DNA of 64,000 nt from the NCBI GenBank assembly GCA_905178155.1, contig CAJINV010000008.1:496001-560000 (forward strand), written 5' to 3'. Source of the DNA: Amoebophrya sp. A120 (Eukaryota; Sar; Dinophyceae; Syndiniales; Amoebophryaceae). Positions 63,774 through 64,000 of this stretch are shown piece by piece (position 1 is the first letter of the stretch; each line of letters begins with the position of its first letter). Both the position numbers and the translations under genes were made by a program. The notes below the pieces were generated by a model. The model saw nothing but the letters and a program-made list of their open reading frames with translations. It did not search any database and was not told the origin of the DNA.

Positions 63774-64000
63774 CATGCCGCCGGTACCTACGAACTTTGT
63801 GTTGTAAAAGTCCATTTCACTCACAAATCTTACGTAGCAGAAGCAGAGGCCGAAGCAGAAAAAATAGCGGTAGAAGACGTCGATTTCGACGGAATTTTCG
63901 AAGCGGGGGCCTTCAACATGGTCGTTCTGAATACGCCAGTTGGCTTTTTCTCCACGAGATCTGGAGTAGTTACTGCACTTGGGATTAAATTCAAATCCAG
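63774..64000 (+). CDS. Start of a plus-strand gene, cut by window edge
   Basis: From about 63836 a coding-like plus frame runs to the window end: AEAEAEAEKIAVEDVDFDGI, then EAGAFNMVVLNTPVGFFSTR and SGVVTALGIKFKS. The composition and lack of stops suggest a real exon, perhaps entered by an intron ending TTACGTAG at about 63836. ATGCCGCCGG at 63772-63781 is a possible start (MPPVPTNF) but its phase to the later exon does not fit a simple GT-AG intron. Family unknown; the gene continues beyond the window. Confidence 0.4.

Overview
This window looks like nuclear DNA of a eukaryote from the dinoflagellate side of the alveolates. Proteins are eukaryotic (a dynein heavy chain, COG7, CTR9, an F-BAR protein, a longin R-SNARE), genes are broken by many introns, and every multi-exon gene I can resolve lies on the minus strand. 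The most telling trait is a set of twelve spliced insertions with terminal inverted repeats and 5-bp target duplications (introner-like elements). From memory, such elements are known from dinoflagellate relatives, notably the parasitic Syndiniales (Amoebophrya). I infer that lineage but cannot prove it from sequence alone.

Layout, left to right, all minus strand unless noted: COG7 (62-3784); a FkbM/Methyltransf_24-like SAM methyltransferase (4464-5990); an intergenic tract with a 39-bp repeat pair (5991-8003); a two-finger RanBP2-type zinc-finger protein (8004-8678); CTR9 of the PAF1 complex (10700-18811), whose introns carry about thirteen box C/D snoRNAs; a 219-residue protein of unknown function whose stop codon overlaps the CTR9 start (18811-20168); a small mitochondrion-like membrane protein (22681-23415); an inner-arm axonemal dynein heavy chain (24466-42072) interrupted by nine introner-like elements; a small cysteine-containing protein (42930-43646); a 993-residue single-exon protein with a transglutaminase-like core (44036-47017); an F-BAR-like protein (47622-50132); a longin R-SNARE with two introners (51065-52514); a coiled-coil/sperm-tail PG-rich repeat protein with one introner (53442-57137); a strikingly GC-rich island without a recognisable gene (about 57700-60150); a second small mitochondrial protein (60443-61601); an aldo/keto reductase (62214-63369); and the beginning of a plus-strand gene at the right edge.

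Two systems stand out. First, the introners: six sequence families share TAT...ATA ends and 5-bp target duplications. Two families occur in both orientations within minus-strand genes. On the coding strand the target duplication starts with G in ten of twelve cases, so the element's terminal ATA plus that G makes a TAG 3' splice site, while the donor dinucleotide varies. Removing each element plus one repeat copy restores the protein frame. Second, the CTR9 introns are a snoRNA nursery. Their guides match conserved 18S and 25S/28S segments as I remember them, which links a transcription-elongation gene to rRNA 2'-O-methylation.

The flagellar genes (dynein, PG-rich repeat protein) suggest a life stage with motile flagella. 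COG7, the F-BAR protein and the R-SNARE belong to membrane traffic. Ordinary introns use GTA-type donors, and about half of the downstream exons begin with GT.
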